In this document: one piece after another, positions 8,662 to 18,400 of the stretch
Position numbering within the stretch: position 1 is the stretch's first letter
Layout of the letters: every line of letters starts with the position of its first letter
DNA from: Anaerostipes sp.
GTDB lineage: Bacteria; Bacillota; Clostridia; Lachnospirales; Lachnospiraceae
Reading direction: 5' to 3'
Assembly (NCBI GenBank): GCA_028697725.1
Contig: JAQVEG010000014.1
Coordinates: forward strand, 1 to 49,025
Length of the DNA: 49,025 bases
Translations under genes and position numbers: made by a program
Notes under the pieces: model-generated
Databases searched by the model: none
Told to the model about the DNA's origin: nothing
Seen by the model: only the letters and a program-made list of their open reading frames with translations

Positions 8662-10806
8662 ATGGACATTATTAGTATTTTACAAAAAGAACTTGGAATA
8701 AAACGTCATCAAATCGAAGTGACGATTCAGCTGATTGATGAAGGAAACACCATTCCATTTATTGCACGATACCGAAAAGAAATGACAGGGTCTTTAGATG
8801 ATGAGACACTTCGAAATTTACATGAAAGACTGATGTATTTAAGAAACCTTCAAGATCGTAAAGAAGCTATTCTAAAGAACATTGAGGAACAGGGAAAACT
8901 AACAGATGAATTAAAAAAGCAGATTGATGAAGCTACAACCTTAGTTGCAGTGGAAGATTTGTATCGCCCATATAAACAAAAGAAAAGAACCAAGGCAATG
9001 ATTGCCAAGGAAAAGGGGCTAGAACCCCTTGCCAATATTATTTTACTGCAAAAGACCAAGAAACCGTTGGAAGAAGAAGCACAGGCTTTTATTGATGCAG
9101 AAAAAGAAGTGCTAACAGCAGAAGATGCTTTAACTGGTGCAAAAAATATTATCGCAGAAATGATTTCTGACAATGCAGAGTATAGAACTTATATTAGAAA
9201 AGCAACCTGGGACTACGGATTGATTACTTCAGAAGTGAAAAAAGAAGAAGAATCTTCTGTATTTGAAATGTATTATGATTTTCAAGAGCCAGTTAAAAAA
9301 GTTGCTGGATATCGAGTTTTAGCCATGAATCGTGGGGAAAAAGAAGGGGTACTGTCAATTAAGATTGAACCAGATCAAGAAAAAATTGCTCAATATTTAG
9401 CACGTAAAGTAATCCATGGGGATAATAAAAATACAACAAAAGCATTGTTAGAGGCTATGGAAGACAGCTATAAGCGTTTAATTGCACCGTCTATCGAAAG
9501 AGATATTCGAAGTGAATTAACTGAGACAGCAGGCAGCGAGGCAATTAAAGTATTCGGTAAAAATTTAGAACAATTATTGATGCAGCCACCAATTGCAAAT
9601 CAAGTAGTTCTTGGATGGGATCCAGCATTTCGTACTGGATGTAAATTATCTGTTGTAGATGCGACTGGAAAGGTATTAGATACCGTAGTCATCTATCCAA
9701 CAGCTCCTCAAAATAAGGTAGATGAGGCAAAAAAGACGGTAAAAGCACTGATACAAAAATATCATATTACCTTAATTTCCATTGGAAATGGAACAGCATC
9801 AAGAGAGTCAGAACAAATTGTAGTGGATATGCTAAAAGAAATCAAAGAGCCAGTCCAATATGTAATTACAAATGAGGCAGGTGCATCTGTTTATTCTGCA
9901 AGTAAGCTTGCTACAGAAGAATTTCCAAACTTTGATGTGGGACAAAGGAGTGCCACTTCCATTGCGAGACGTGTGCAAGATCCTTTGGCTGAATTAGTTA
10001 AAATTGAACCAAAAGCCATTGGAGTTGGGCAATATCAGCATGATATGAATCAAAAACAGTTGGGAGAAGCTTTAAGCGGAGTGGTAGAAGCCACAGTAAA
10101 TAAAGTTGGTGTGGATTTAAATACAGCCTCAGCCTCTTTGTTAGAATATGTGTCAGGAGTATCCAAGGCAGTTTCCAAGAATATTGTAACTTTCCGCGAG
10201 GAAAATGGAAAATTCAAAAACAGAAAACAGCTGTTGAAAGTTGCAAAATTAGGACCAAAGGCATTTGAACAATGTGCAGGATTCCTTAGAATTGTTGGTG
10301 GTGATCAGCCCTTAGATGCAACAGGAGTTCATCCAGAAACATATAAAGAGACACAAACCTTATTAGAAAATTTAGGATATACCCTAGATGAACTTTCAAG
10401 TCAGGGATTCAAAGAAATTGGACAGAAAATTGTAGAATATAAAAAACTTTCAGAGGAACTTGGAATTGGGGAAATCACATTACAAGATATTGTAAAAGAA
10501 TTAGAAAAGCCTGGCCGAGATCCAAGAGAAGAAATGCCAAAACCAATTCTTAGAACTGATGTCCTTGATATGGAAGATTTAAAACCTGGAATGGAGTTAA
10601 AGGGAACAGTTCGAAACGTAATAGATTTTGGAGCATTTGTAGATATTGGAGTCCATCAAGATGGACTTGTGCATATCTCACAGCTTGCAGATAAATATGT
10701 AAAACATCCACTAGAAATTGTCAGTGTTGGAGACGTTGTGGATGTGACCGTACTAAGCGTAGACTTAGATAAAAAGAGAATTCAATTAAGTATGAGAAAT
10801 AGATAA
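8662..10806 (+). CDS. tex: Tex-family S1 RNA-binding transcription accessory protein
   Basis: Nucleic-acid-binding protein of the Tex/YhgF family, 714 aa, full length. Order: N-terminal helical Tex domain (1-190, with RYRKEMTGSLDDETLR), an YqgF/RNase H-like domain from about 315 (VVLGWDPAFRTGCKLSVVD), a helix-hairpin-helix pair around 485-560 (VDLNTASASLLEYVSGVS, KVAKLGPKAFEQCAGFLRI) and an S1 domain at the end (LKGTVRNVIDFGAFVDIGVH). The family is tied to transcription fidelity and RNA metabolism, but the exact role is unsettled. It is 14 bases behind the dCMP deaminase gene. It converges with an SDR gene 16 bases away with no clear terminator between them. Confidence 0.95.
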   Translation: MDIISILQKELGIKRHQIEVTIQLIDEGNTIPFIARYRKEMTGSLDDETLRNLHERLMYLRNLQDRKEAILKNIEEQGKLTDELKKQIDEATTLVAVEDLYRPYKQKKRTKAMIAKEKGLEPLANIILLQKTKKPLEEEAQAFIDAEKEVLTAEDALTGAKNIIAEMISDNAEYRTYIRKATWDYGLITSEVKKEEESSVFEMYYDFQEPVKKVAGYRVLAMNRGEKEGVLSIKIEPDQEKIAQYLARKVIHGDNKNTTKALLEAMEDSYKRLIAPSIERDIRSELTETAGSEAIKVFGKNLEQLLMQPPIANQVVLGWDPAFRTGCKLSVVDATGKVLDTVVIYPTAPQNKVDEAKKTVKALIQKYHITLISIGNGTASRESEQIVVDMLKEIKEPVQYVITNEAGASVYSASKLATEEFPNFDVGQRSATSIARRVQDPLAELVKIEPKAIGVGQYQHDMNQKQLGEALSGVVEATVNKVGVDLNTASASLLEYVSGVSKAVSKNIVTFREENGKFKNRKQLLKVAKLGPKAFEQCAGFLRIVGGDQPLDATGVHPETYKETQTLLENLGYTLDELSSQGFKEIGQKIVEYKKLSEELGIGEITLQDIVKELEKPGRDPREEMPKPILRTDVLDMEDLKPGMELKGTVRNVIDFGAFVDIGVHQDGLVHISQLADKYVKHPLEIVSVGDVVDVTVLSVDLDKKRIQLSMRNR

Positions 10807-10822
10807 AAAACAAAATCTTTTC

Positions 10823-11548
10823 TTATGACCATGCCCCAGAAAAGGTAATGACTTCTCCAGTCATATAAGACGGTGCAGTTGCAGTATGATATATCATCTC
10901 AGCTGCTTCTTCAGGGCTGGCAATATAATCGGCAGGAATCTCATTACAGATTTCCTGCTTTTCTTCTTCGCTAAAACAGGCGTTCATCTCGGTATCTATC
11001 ATTCCAAATGCAATGGCATTGACGGCAATATGACTTGGGGCAACTTCTTTTGCCAAAGCCTTGGTAAAACTGTTAATGCCTCCTTTTGTCATTGAATATA
11101 GAACTTCACAAGATGCACCTACGCTGCCCCATACAGAGGATATATTAATGATTCGTCCAGATTTATTTGAAATCATAGACGGTAAAACCGCGTGACTTGC
11201 GGAAATAGCAGAAAGAAGGTTTGTCTGGATGATGTTCATCCAGTCATCAAAAGTGGTATCAGTGAAAAGACCGACTTGAGAGATTCCAGCGTTGTTTACC
11301 AAGCAGTCAATTGTGTGAAAGTGTGATAATGACTCTTCTATCATGTGCTTTGTGAATTCAGGGTCACCAATATCTCCAAGAAAAGAAAGAGACTTTACGC
11401 CTATTTCCTGTAATTCTTCTGATAGAGAATCCAACATTTCCTTATGATGAAATCCATGGATTATAACATTCCAATTTTGTTTTGCAAATAAAATAGCAGT
11501 CTGTCTGCCAATGCCTCGGGAACTGCCTGTTATGAGAACTGTTTTCAT
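10823..11548 (-). CDS. SDR-family oxidoreductase (FabG-like)
   Basis: Short-chain dehydrogenase/reductase of 241 aa. The N-terminal cofactor motif TGSSRGIG (residues 7-14), the NNAG motif near 90, and the catalytic Ser with YSMTK further on are all intact, so it should be active and probably uses NADP(H). The closest familiar type is 3-oxoacyl-ACP reductase-like, but FabG similarity is weak evidence for substrate and no fatty acid genes are nearby. It is transcribed alone on the minus strand, divergent from the LCP-like gene. An extended -10 TGGTATAAT lies on its strand at 11591-11599. Confidence 0.85.
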   Translation of the reverse strand: MKTVLITGSSRGIGRQTAILFAKQNWNVIIHGFHHKEMLDSLSEELQEIGVKSLSFLGDIGDPEFTKHMIEESLSHFHTIDCLVNNAGISQVGLFTDTTFDDWMNIIQTNLLSAISASHAVLPSMISNKSGRIINISSVWGSVGASCEVLYSMTKGGINSFTKALAKEVAPSHIAVNAIAFGMIDTEMNACFSEEEKQEICNEIPADYIASPEEAAEMIYHTATAPSYMTGEVITFSGAWS

Positions 11549-11609
11549 AAAAACCTCGTAGATTAAGAAAAAATTAAGAGTAACAACATAATTATACCAT
11601 AGAGGATTG

Positions 11610-11638
11610 TTGAAATAAATCGAATTATTTGATATACT
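11610..11638 (+). promoter_or_regulatory. Putative sigma-A promoter of the LCP-like gene
   Basis: TTGAAA, 17 bases, TATACT, about 28 bases before the start codon. It faces a minus-strand TGGTATAAT for the SDR, so this is a compact divergent promoter region. Confidence 0.55.
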
Positions 11639-11666
11639 GAACCCAGTCTAATAGGAGGATATTGAA

Positions 11667-12914
11667 ATGGCGAGACGAGTAAGAGGAAAAACAGGAGCGG
11701 GTGCGATTATACTCAGAATATTAGTTGTTATTATTTTGATGGCGATTTTTGGAGTTGTATCATTTATTGGAAGCAAAGCTTTTTTTGCAAATAGATTTAA
11801 AAAAGATAAAAAGGCGGAGATAGCGGAACAATTAAAGAAAGAAAGTAAAGAACACGTAGATATTACATTGACAAGAGTAGATACACAATTAATTATTCGT
11901 GTTTATCACAATAAAAATAAACAGATGATTTTTGTGCCAGTTCGCAAGGATATGGTTTTAGATTTAGACAGTACAGGGGAAGAACTAACAGGATCAACAA
12001 CAGCAACTGTGGAAGAGTTATTAGCTAAGACCAAGGACATGAAGATTATCACAAAAGAGATTGAAAAGACATTCTCCATTAGTATTTCAAATTATGAAAG
12101 ATTAACAGCATCTAAGTTTACAAAGATGGTGGATGCAGCAGGTGACGTTAATATTGATTTAAGTACCGCGGTTTCATACAAGGATAAGAACAGTATGACA
12201 GTTCATCTAACAGAAGGATCTAACGATTTGAATGGTAGTGAAGTGCTTGGTATTATGACAGACAGCAGTAGTTTTGACAGCGAATCTGAACACTCAAAAT
12301 TAATCGGAGAACTTATGTGTAAGATTGCGATTTCTGTGAAGAAACAGACGTTGAAGGAATACAAAGCATATGCAAAGGAATATATTAATGCAGCTACATG
12401 TAATTATTCATATTCAGATATTTCAGAGTATTTAACTAGAATGCATGCAATTGACGATAAGGATTTTACTTATCAGATTATAGAAGGAACTGAGGGATCA
12501 CAGGGATTTACAGTAGATAAGAGTGCTGTTACATCATTGTTTAATGAACTTCTATCTGAAAGTGGAAGCGGATCAACAAGTACAACGGAAAAATCAAAAA
12601 AAGAAAAAACTACAGCAAAGTCAACAGATAGTACAGCAGTATCATCAAAGAATGTTGGAATAGAGATTCAAAATTCAACGAAGATTAGTGGATTGGCAGG
12701 AAATTGGAAAGAAAAGTTGACCAGTGCTGGGTATAGTGTAGATTCTGTTTTAAACAATACAGATGGCGAATTGACACATACAAAGATTATTGTTGCGGAA
12801 GATGGAATGGGAAAAGACTTGAAGTCTTATTTCAAAAATCCAAAGATAACAACTGGAACTGTGGACAGTGGAGCAAAGATTTGTATTATTCTTGGAACAG
12901 AAGATGAGATTTAG
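11667..12914 (+). CDS. LCP-like membrane protein with LytR_C domain (degenerate active site)
   Basis: Membrane-anchored extracytoplasmic protein of 415 aa. One transmembrane helix lies at about 13-40 after a basic N-terminus. Residues 60-235 resemble the LytR-CpsA-Psr fold: the stretch FVPVRKDM stands where SIPRDT is expected, then FTKMVDAAGDVNIDLS and LTEGSNDLNGSEVLGIM match the LCP core pattern. A low-complexity Ser/Thr/Lys linker (292-328) leads to a LytR_C-type domain at about 329-412. Known LCP enzymes attach teichoic acids or glycans to peptidoglycan using several Arg and Asp residues; the later R-x-R and D..R..RQ elements are absent here (MTDSSSFDSESEHSKL). It may bind a lipid-linked substrate without transferring it. 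AGGAGG precedes ATG 11667, and a terminator follows. Confidence 0.7.
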   Translation: MARRVRGKTGAGAIILRILVVIILMAIFGVVSFIGSKAFFANRFKKDKKAEIAEQLKKESKEHVDITLTRVDTQLIIRVYHNKNKQMIFVPVRKDMVLDLDSTGEELTGSTTATVEELLAKTKDMKIITKEIEKTFSISISNYERLTASKFTKMVDAAGDVNIDLSTAVSYKDKNSMTVHLTEGSNDLNGSEVLGIMTDSSSFDSESEHSKLIGELMCKIAISVKKQTLKEYKAYAKEYINAATCNYSYSDISEYLTRMHAIDDKDFTYQIIEGTEGSQGFTVDKSAVTSLFNELLSESGSGSTSTTEKSKKEKTTAKSTDSTAVSSKNVGIEIQNSTKISGLAGNWKEKLTSAGYSVDSVLNNTDGELTHTKIIVAEDGMGKDLKSYFKNPKITTGTVDSGAKICIILGTEDEI

Positions 12915-12923
12915 ATGATAAGG

Positions 12924-12957
12924 AAAGAGACATTTTACAATAAATGTCTCTTTTTTT
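12924..12957 (+). terminator. Intrinsic terminator after the LCP-like gene
   Basis: A 12-bp perfect stem AAAGAGACATTT/AAATGTCTCTTT with a 6-base loop runs into a T-tract. Confidence 0.85.
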
Positions 12958-13033
12958 GTGTAAAAGTAGTAATAAATAGTTTTTTTCTCTTTTTTTTTTG
13001 TTCATTTTGCTATATGATAGGAGGTGAGTACAA

Positions 13034-13102
13034 ATGAAAAGGAAGGAGTTGTCCTATGATTTCAAATCAAATGTTACAAGATATATTAGAAGGAATTTAT
13101 AA
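13034..13102 (+). CDS. Possible 22-codon leader ORF overlapping the CdaR-like gene
   Basis: ATG at 13034 stands seven bases after AGGAGGTGAG (13019-13026 region), the strongest Shine-Dalgarno in this gap, and opens a 22-aa frame ending at 13102. It overlaps the first 47 bases of the regulator in another frame. Nothing proves translation; it could couple or limit translation of the regulator, or be chance. Confidence 0.25.
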   Translation: MKRKELSYDFKSNVTRYIRRNL

Positions 13103-14141
13103 GATTGTGGCGGTGAATTTGTCTGTATATGATTTACAGGGAAGAATAATTGCACAAACCAGTGAACAACCCATGGATGATACGGAAACCATTGAAGCGT
13201 TTGTGGCGTCTATGGCAGAAAGTCAGGTTTTAAATGGGAAGCAGTATTTTAAGGTGTTTGATGATAAACGTCTAGAGTATGTATTATTGTCAGATGGGGA
13301 GGCAGAGAACAGTTTTACAGTAGGGAAGCTTGCAGTATTTCAAATTGAAAGATTGCTGGTTGCTTATAAAGAACGTTTTGATAAAGAGAATTTTGTAAAG
13401 AATTTATTATTAGATAATCTATTATTGGTGGATATTTACAATCGCGCGAAAAAACTAAAGATTGACGTTGAGCAAAGCCGAGTTGCTTTTTTAATTGAGG
13501 CAACTTATGGCAGAGAACAGAATCTGTTAGAAATAATTAATGAATTGCCAGTTATAAGTGAAACCGATTTTGTCACAGCAGTAGATGAAAAAAGTGTGGT
13601 ATTGATTTCGGAGACAAGTGGTGAAGATAATCAAGAGAGTTTTATTGAATATGGGCATAAGATTCAAAATGAATTAAGAAAAAGTGGATTAAATGAGATC
13701 CGAATTGCCATTGGAACTGTTGCGGAGGGGATTAGAGACGTATCAAGATCTTATAAAGAAGCACAGATAGCTTTAGAGGTTGATAAGATTTTTTATGACA
13801 ATCGCCCAGTGGTTGCATACAGTCAGCTTGGAATTGGAAGATTGATTTATCAGCTTCCACTGCCTTTGTGTAAGATGTATATTGGCGAAGTGTTTAAAGA
13901 TTATTCTCCAAAGATGTTTGATGAAGAGACACTGACTACAATTTACAAGTTTTTTGAAAATAATTTAAATGTATCTGAGACATCAAGACAGCTGTATATT
14001 CATCGGAATACATTAGTATACAGATTGGATAAGATTCAAAAGACAACAAATCTAGATTTAAGAAACTTTGAAGATGCAATTGCATTTCGGATTGCGTTAA
14101 TGGTTGTAAAGTATATGGAACATATGGAAACAGAAAATTGA
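13056..14141 (+). CDS. CdaR/PucR-type transcriptional regulator
   Basis: DNA-binding regulator of 361 aa. Residues 1-130 resemble the sugar-diacid recognition (PAS/GAF-like) domain (LQDILEGIYKIVAVNLSVYD), the middle is a GGDEF-like PucR linker (about 150-270), and the C-terminus is the PucR HTH_30 motif NVSETSRQLYIHRNTLVYRL near residue 310. Family members activate carbohydrate, purine or diacid catabolism genes. No such catabolic gene is next to it, so the regulon and ligand are unknown. ATG 13056 has GGAAGGAG upstream. The S41 peptidase gene follows after 17 bases and is probably co-transcribed. Confidence 0.85.
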   Translation: MISNQMLQDILEGIYKIVAVNLSVYDLQGRIIAQTSEQPMDDTETIEAFVASMAESQVLNGKQYFKVFDDKRLEYVLLSDGEAENSFTVGKLAVFQIERLLVAYKERFDKENFVKNLLLDNLLLVDIYNRAKKLKIDVEQSRVAFLIEATYGREQNLLEIINELPVISETDFVTAVDEKSVVLISETSGEDNQESFIEYGHKIQNELRKSGLNEIRIAIGTVAEGIRDVSRSYKEAQIALEVDKIFYDNRPVVAYSQLGIGRLIYQLPLPLCKMYIGEVFKDYSPKMFDEETLTTIYKFFENNLNVSETSRQLYIHRNTLVYRLDKIQKTTNLDLRNFEDAIAFRIALMVVKYMEHMETEN

Positions 14142-14158
14142 CATGATGGGAGTTTGAC

Positions 14159-15295
14159 ATGAAAAAGAATTTGTCGAAAATAATGATTACAGTGCTGCTT
14201 GTAATTTCAATGGTAGAAGGTGCATTTTTGGTTCGTGCCTATGTAATTCCTTCCAATGTAATGAAGGTTGCCCGTAAGATTAACAGTATAGAAAAACTAA
14301 TTGATTCAGAATATACTGGTGGAAAAGTTGACAAAGAAAAAATAGAAGATTACGCATACAAAGGAATGATTGCAGGGCTAGGAGATGTATATTCTGCATA
14401 TTATAACAAAAGTGAATTCAAGGAAATGATGGAAGAAACAGATGGAACATTTTCAGGAGTAGGGTTACAGGTACTTCAGGATTCTAAGACGGGAGAGATT
14501 TCGGTCATTAAAGTAATGAAAGATACGCCAGCACAGGGGAAAGGAATCGAGAAAGGAGATATTTTACTTAAGGTAGATAATAAATCTGTGAAAGATCAAA
14601 GCCTTTCCGATGTAATTCAGAAAATTCGTGGAGAAAAGGGAACGAAGGTTCGCTTGACTCTAAGTCATAATAGCAAGGAATATCAGGTGACGATTACCAG
14701 ATCTGTCATTGAAACACCGACCATAGAAAGTAAGATGTTAGAAGGCAAGATAGGATATATTCAAATCATAGAATTTGATGAAGTAACAGTGAATCAATTC
14801 AAATCGGCACTTTCTTCTTTGAAAAAGAAGGGCATGAAATCATTGATTCTTGATGTGCGTGACAATCCGGGAGGATTAATAGAGGTAGTTGCGAAGGTGG
14901 CAAATGAGCTTCAAAGTGGAGGCGTCATAGTTTCAACCAAAGATAAAAAGGGAAAAGAAAAAGTTTACAATGCGGATAAAGATACATCTGTAGATATGCC
15001 TATGTGTTTACTTGTGAATGAAAATAGTGCCAGTGCATCAGAGATATTAGCTGGAACATTGAAGGATCATAAACTTGCAACATTAGTTGGGGAAAAGACC
15101 TTTGGAAAAGGAATTGTGCAAGGGTTTTATAATGCAGGGGATGGAGGTTATCTTAAATTAACATTTGCAGAATATTACACACCAAATGGGAATAATATTC
15201 ATAAGAAAGGTATTAAACCAAATGTTGTTGTAAAGGATAATGAAAAGACTTCAAAAGATGAGCAGTTAGAAAAAGCAAAAGAAATATTAAAATAA
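14159..15295 (+). CDS. S41-family C-terminal processing peptidase (CtpA-like)
   Basis: Membrane-anchored serine protease of 378 aa. Hydrophobic residues 8-26 give an uncleaved signal anchor. A PDZ domain lies around 95-180 (FSGVGLQVLQD, KGIEKGDILLKV), followed by the S41 core: LDVRDNPGGLIEVV, the nucleophile in NENSASASEILAGTL (near residue 290) and the general-base Lys in GEKTFGKGIVQG about 25 residues later. The Ser-Lys dyad is intact. Such proteases cut C-terminal regions of envelope proteins in the extracytoplasmic space. ATG 14159 has GGGAG upstream. A terminator follows at 15304. Confidence 0.93.
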   Translation: MKKNLSKIMITVLLVISMVEGAFLVRAYVIPSNVMKVARKINSIEKLIDSEYTGGKVDKEKIEDYAYKGMIAGLGDVYSAYYNKSEFKEMMEETDGTFSGVGLQVLQDSKTGEISVIKVMKDTPAQGKGIEKGDILLKVDNKSVKDQSLSDVIQKIRGEKGTKVRLTLSHNSKEYQVTITRSVIETPTIESKMLEGKIGYIQIIEFDEVTVNQFKSALSSLKKKGMKSLILDVRDNPGGLIEVVAKVANELQSGGVIVSTKDKKGKEKVYNADKDTSVDMPMCLLVNENSASASEILAGTLKDHKLATLVGEKTFGKGIVQGFYNAGDGGYLKLTFAEYYTPNGNNIHKKGIKPNVVVKDNEKTSKDEQLEKAKEILK

Positions 15296-15303
15296 AAATT
15301 AAA

Positions 15304-15352
15304 AATAAAAGTATAGGATTTATATTCGTTTGTCTTATACTTTTATTTTTTT
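15304..15352 (+). terminator. Intrinsic terminator after the S41 peptidase gene
   Basis: Perfect 12-bp stem AATAAAAGTATA/TATACTTTTATT with a 20-base loop and a T-run. The stem is AT-rich, so it may be only moderately strong. Confidence 0.6.
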
Positions 15353-15409
15353 ATGCCATTTTGTTGTTTTGTGATACAATATAGGTAGTTATAAAACGGA
15401 GGCAAAGTT

Positions 15410-18400
15410 ATGCAGGAAAATAAAAGGGAGAAAGAACAGATGAAAGCTCAGTTAGAAGAAAGCAGAGCAGCAATGCACGCAGCGATTGAAGCGGCTGATA
15501 TATGTTACTTTGAATATTTTCCAGACATTGATGAAGCCGCAGAGTACAATGGAAGGGAGAGTTTTGGGTTAGAAGAAAGACTCACCAATTATCCAGAGAA
15601 CTGGTTTCAAAGGAAAATTACACACCCAGAAGATGAGCAGATGTTAAGGGATGCGTTTGCGGCAATTAAAGGGGGAGAAGAGAAGGCAAGCTGTAAGGTA
15701 AGGAACATAATCAATGGAGAATATTGTTGGTATCATTACAATTTCACATCCATTTATAATTCAGAGGGAATTCGGACTAGAGTTGTTTGTACCGCACAGG
15801 ATATAACACAATCAAAAGCTATGGAAGAACTAAATCAATCCTTTGAGAATTTGTATACTAGAACACCAGGGTGGATTTTCACATGTAAGAATGATGTACA
15901 CTGGACTTTGATTCAAACCAATCCTAGAATTTTGGATATGACTGGTTATACAGAGGAAGAGTTTGCAAAGGAGAAGAAAAACCGAATTTCAGAATTGATT
16001 CCAGAGCAGCATCATAAGGCTATTCATGAGTTGATTCAAAAGGCAGAACAAAAAGAGCATGGAACCAGTGCGTCTTACGAAATTCCCATTTACCACAAGG
16101 ATGGAAAAGTTGCTTGGCTAAATGTTGATTTGTATATGGATCAAGTGAAATCAAAGGGAGTGTTATATGTATCTTGTACAGATATTACACTTCAAAAAGA
16201 AAGAGAAGAAGAACTTCTTGAAAGTAATACTATGTATCAGCTGGCAACTCAGAATGCCAATATTAACCTTTGGAAATATGACATTGTGAACGATACCATG
16301 TATAACACCAGTGACTCTAAGGAACGACACTTTGGAGACAATATTATTCCCAATTTCTATGAATATACATCGCAGTCTGGAAAGATTCGCAAGGACAGTG
16401 TACCTGTGTTTAGGCGAATCCATGAAGAATTAAAATCAGGTCAGGAGTCTGTTACAGGAGAGGTGTGGTTTCAAACGGGAGACGGAAAAGGCTGGTGGTG
16501 TGAACGGATTAATTATGCAGTGATTATGGATGAACATCACGTTCCGTCAAAGGCGTTTGGAATTGGAAGAGATATAACAGAATTAAAGGAATCGGAAAAG
16601 AGACTCCAAGATGAATTAAAGTTTCAGGATCTTATTGACAATGATAAATTATTGTTAAAGGCACGATGTAATATCACTACCGATGAGATAGAGAAAATAA
16701 AGGGAATACGCATACTTGGAGGAACGGCAACAACGTTGACAGGATTTTCTGATGGTCTAAAATTAATGATAGAGAATGCTTATGATTTGAAATCAAAGAA
16801 GCTGATTGGACAAAAGTTTTCAAAAGAGAATATTCAACTGGCAATGAGGGAGACAAGAGAGATTTCTTTTGATTATCTGATAAAAGTACCAGACCAACGG
16901 CCAATGTGGGTGAATGTAAATGCGAGGGTGCTTCAAGATCCAGAAACATTAAATGTTATTATGTTCGTCTATTTATATGATGTGAATACAGAGAAGAAAT
17001 TAACTGGAATTATAAATAAGATTGTGGATGTAGATTTTGAAGTTCTTGGATTAATCTATGCGGATACAGACAGAATGGAGCAAATTCGTCTTTCAAACAA
17101 TAACGATAATGTGAAGATAGATTTTGATAAGAAATACAAAGATGCCATTGAGGAGTTTATTGGAACTTATATTTTAGAAGAAGAAGAGGAAGAGGCATAT
17201 CGAGCATTTTCCTTAAGTAATTTAAAAAAACAGATGGATTTCAATGGAGTTTATGAATTTTCTTTTGGCCTAAAACGAAAAGAGCTTAGAAGAAAAAAAT
17301 GGGCCTTTACCTATTTTGATGATGAAAAAGAAATAATAATATATACAAGAGCGGATATGACGGATTTGTTTAAAGAACAGGAACTTCAAAAGGAAACATT
17401 GAAGAATGCCTTGATTCAAGCGGAAGAGGCGAATAATGCAAAGACAGATTTTCTATCACGAATGAGTCATGAAATCCGTACGCCTATGAATGCAATTATT
17501 GGAATGAATACACTGGCAATGCAGAATATTGAAAAGACAAAGCAAGTGAAAGACTGTCTATCAAAGGTGGGAATTTCTGCAAGGTTTTTACTTTCTTTAA
17601 TTAATGATATTTTGGATATGAGTCGAATCGAAAGTGGAAAAATATCTGTAAAAGAAGAGAAGTTTTCAATGGAAGAATTAACTTACAGTATTAATTCTAT
17701 ATTTTATGAACAAACAGAATCAAAAGGAATTGACTATGATTGTGTTATTGCAAATTTCATTTCTGATTATTATGTTGGGGATGTAATGAAGATTCAACAG
17801 GTTCTTGTAAACCTACTAGGAAATGCTGTTAAATTTACCAACCCAGGAGGAAAGGTTCAGTTAATTATCAGACAGGACAGAACTTCAAATGGAAAAGCAT
17901 ATATGTCTTTTTCAGTAAATGATACAGGTGTTGGAATCGATGAAAAGGATATAGAAAAGATATTTGATCCATTTGAACAGGGAGATTCTACGATTACCAC
18001 ACCTTATAAAGGGACTGGATTAGGGCTTGCTATTGCAAAGAATTTAGTGACTCTTATGGGTGGAAGTATGCATGTAAACAGTATCGAAGGCGTTGGAACA
18101 GAGTTTGTTGCAAACATTCCACTTGGATTGTGCGAGGAGGAACGAAGGTATCAAAAATTAAAATTATCAGTGCCTCTTTACAAGCTTAGAACTTTGATTG
18201 TAGATGATGATATTTTGATTTGCGAACATACAAAACAACTGGTAGAAGAGATTGGAATCAAGGCAGAGTGGGTATCTAGCGGTTATGAAGCGGTGGAAGA
18301 GGTAGAACAAAAGTGGAGTCAAGGAACCTTTTATGATGTGATTTTACTGGACTGGAAGATGCCCGATATGGATGGAATCGAAACTGCAAGAAAAATTCGC

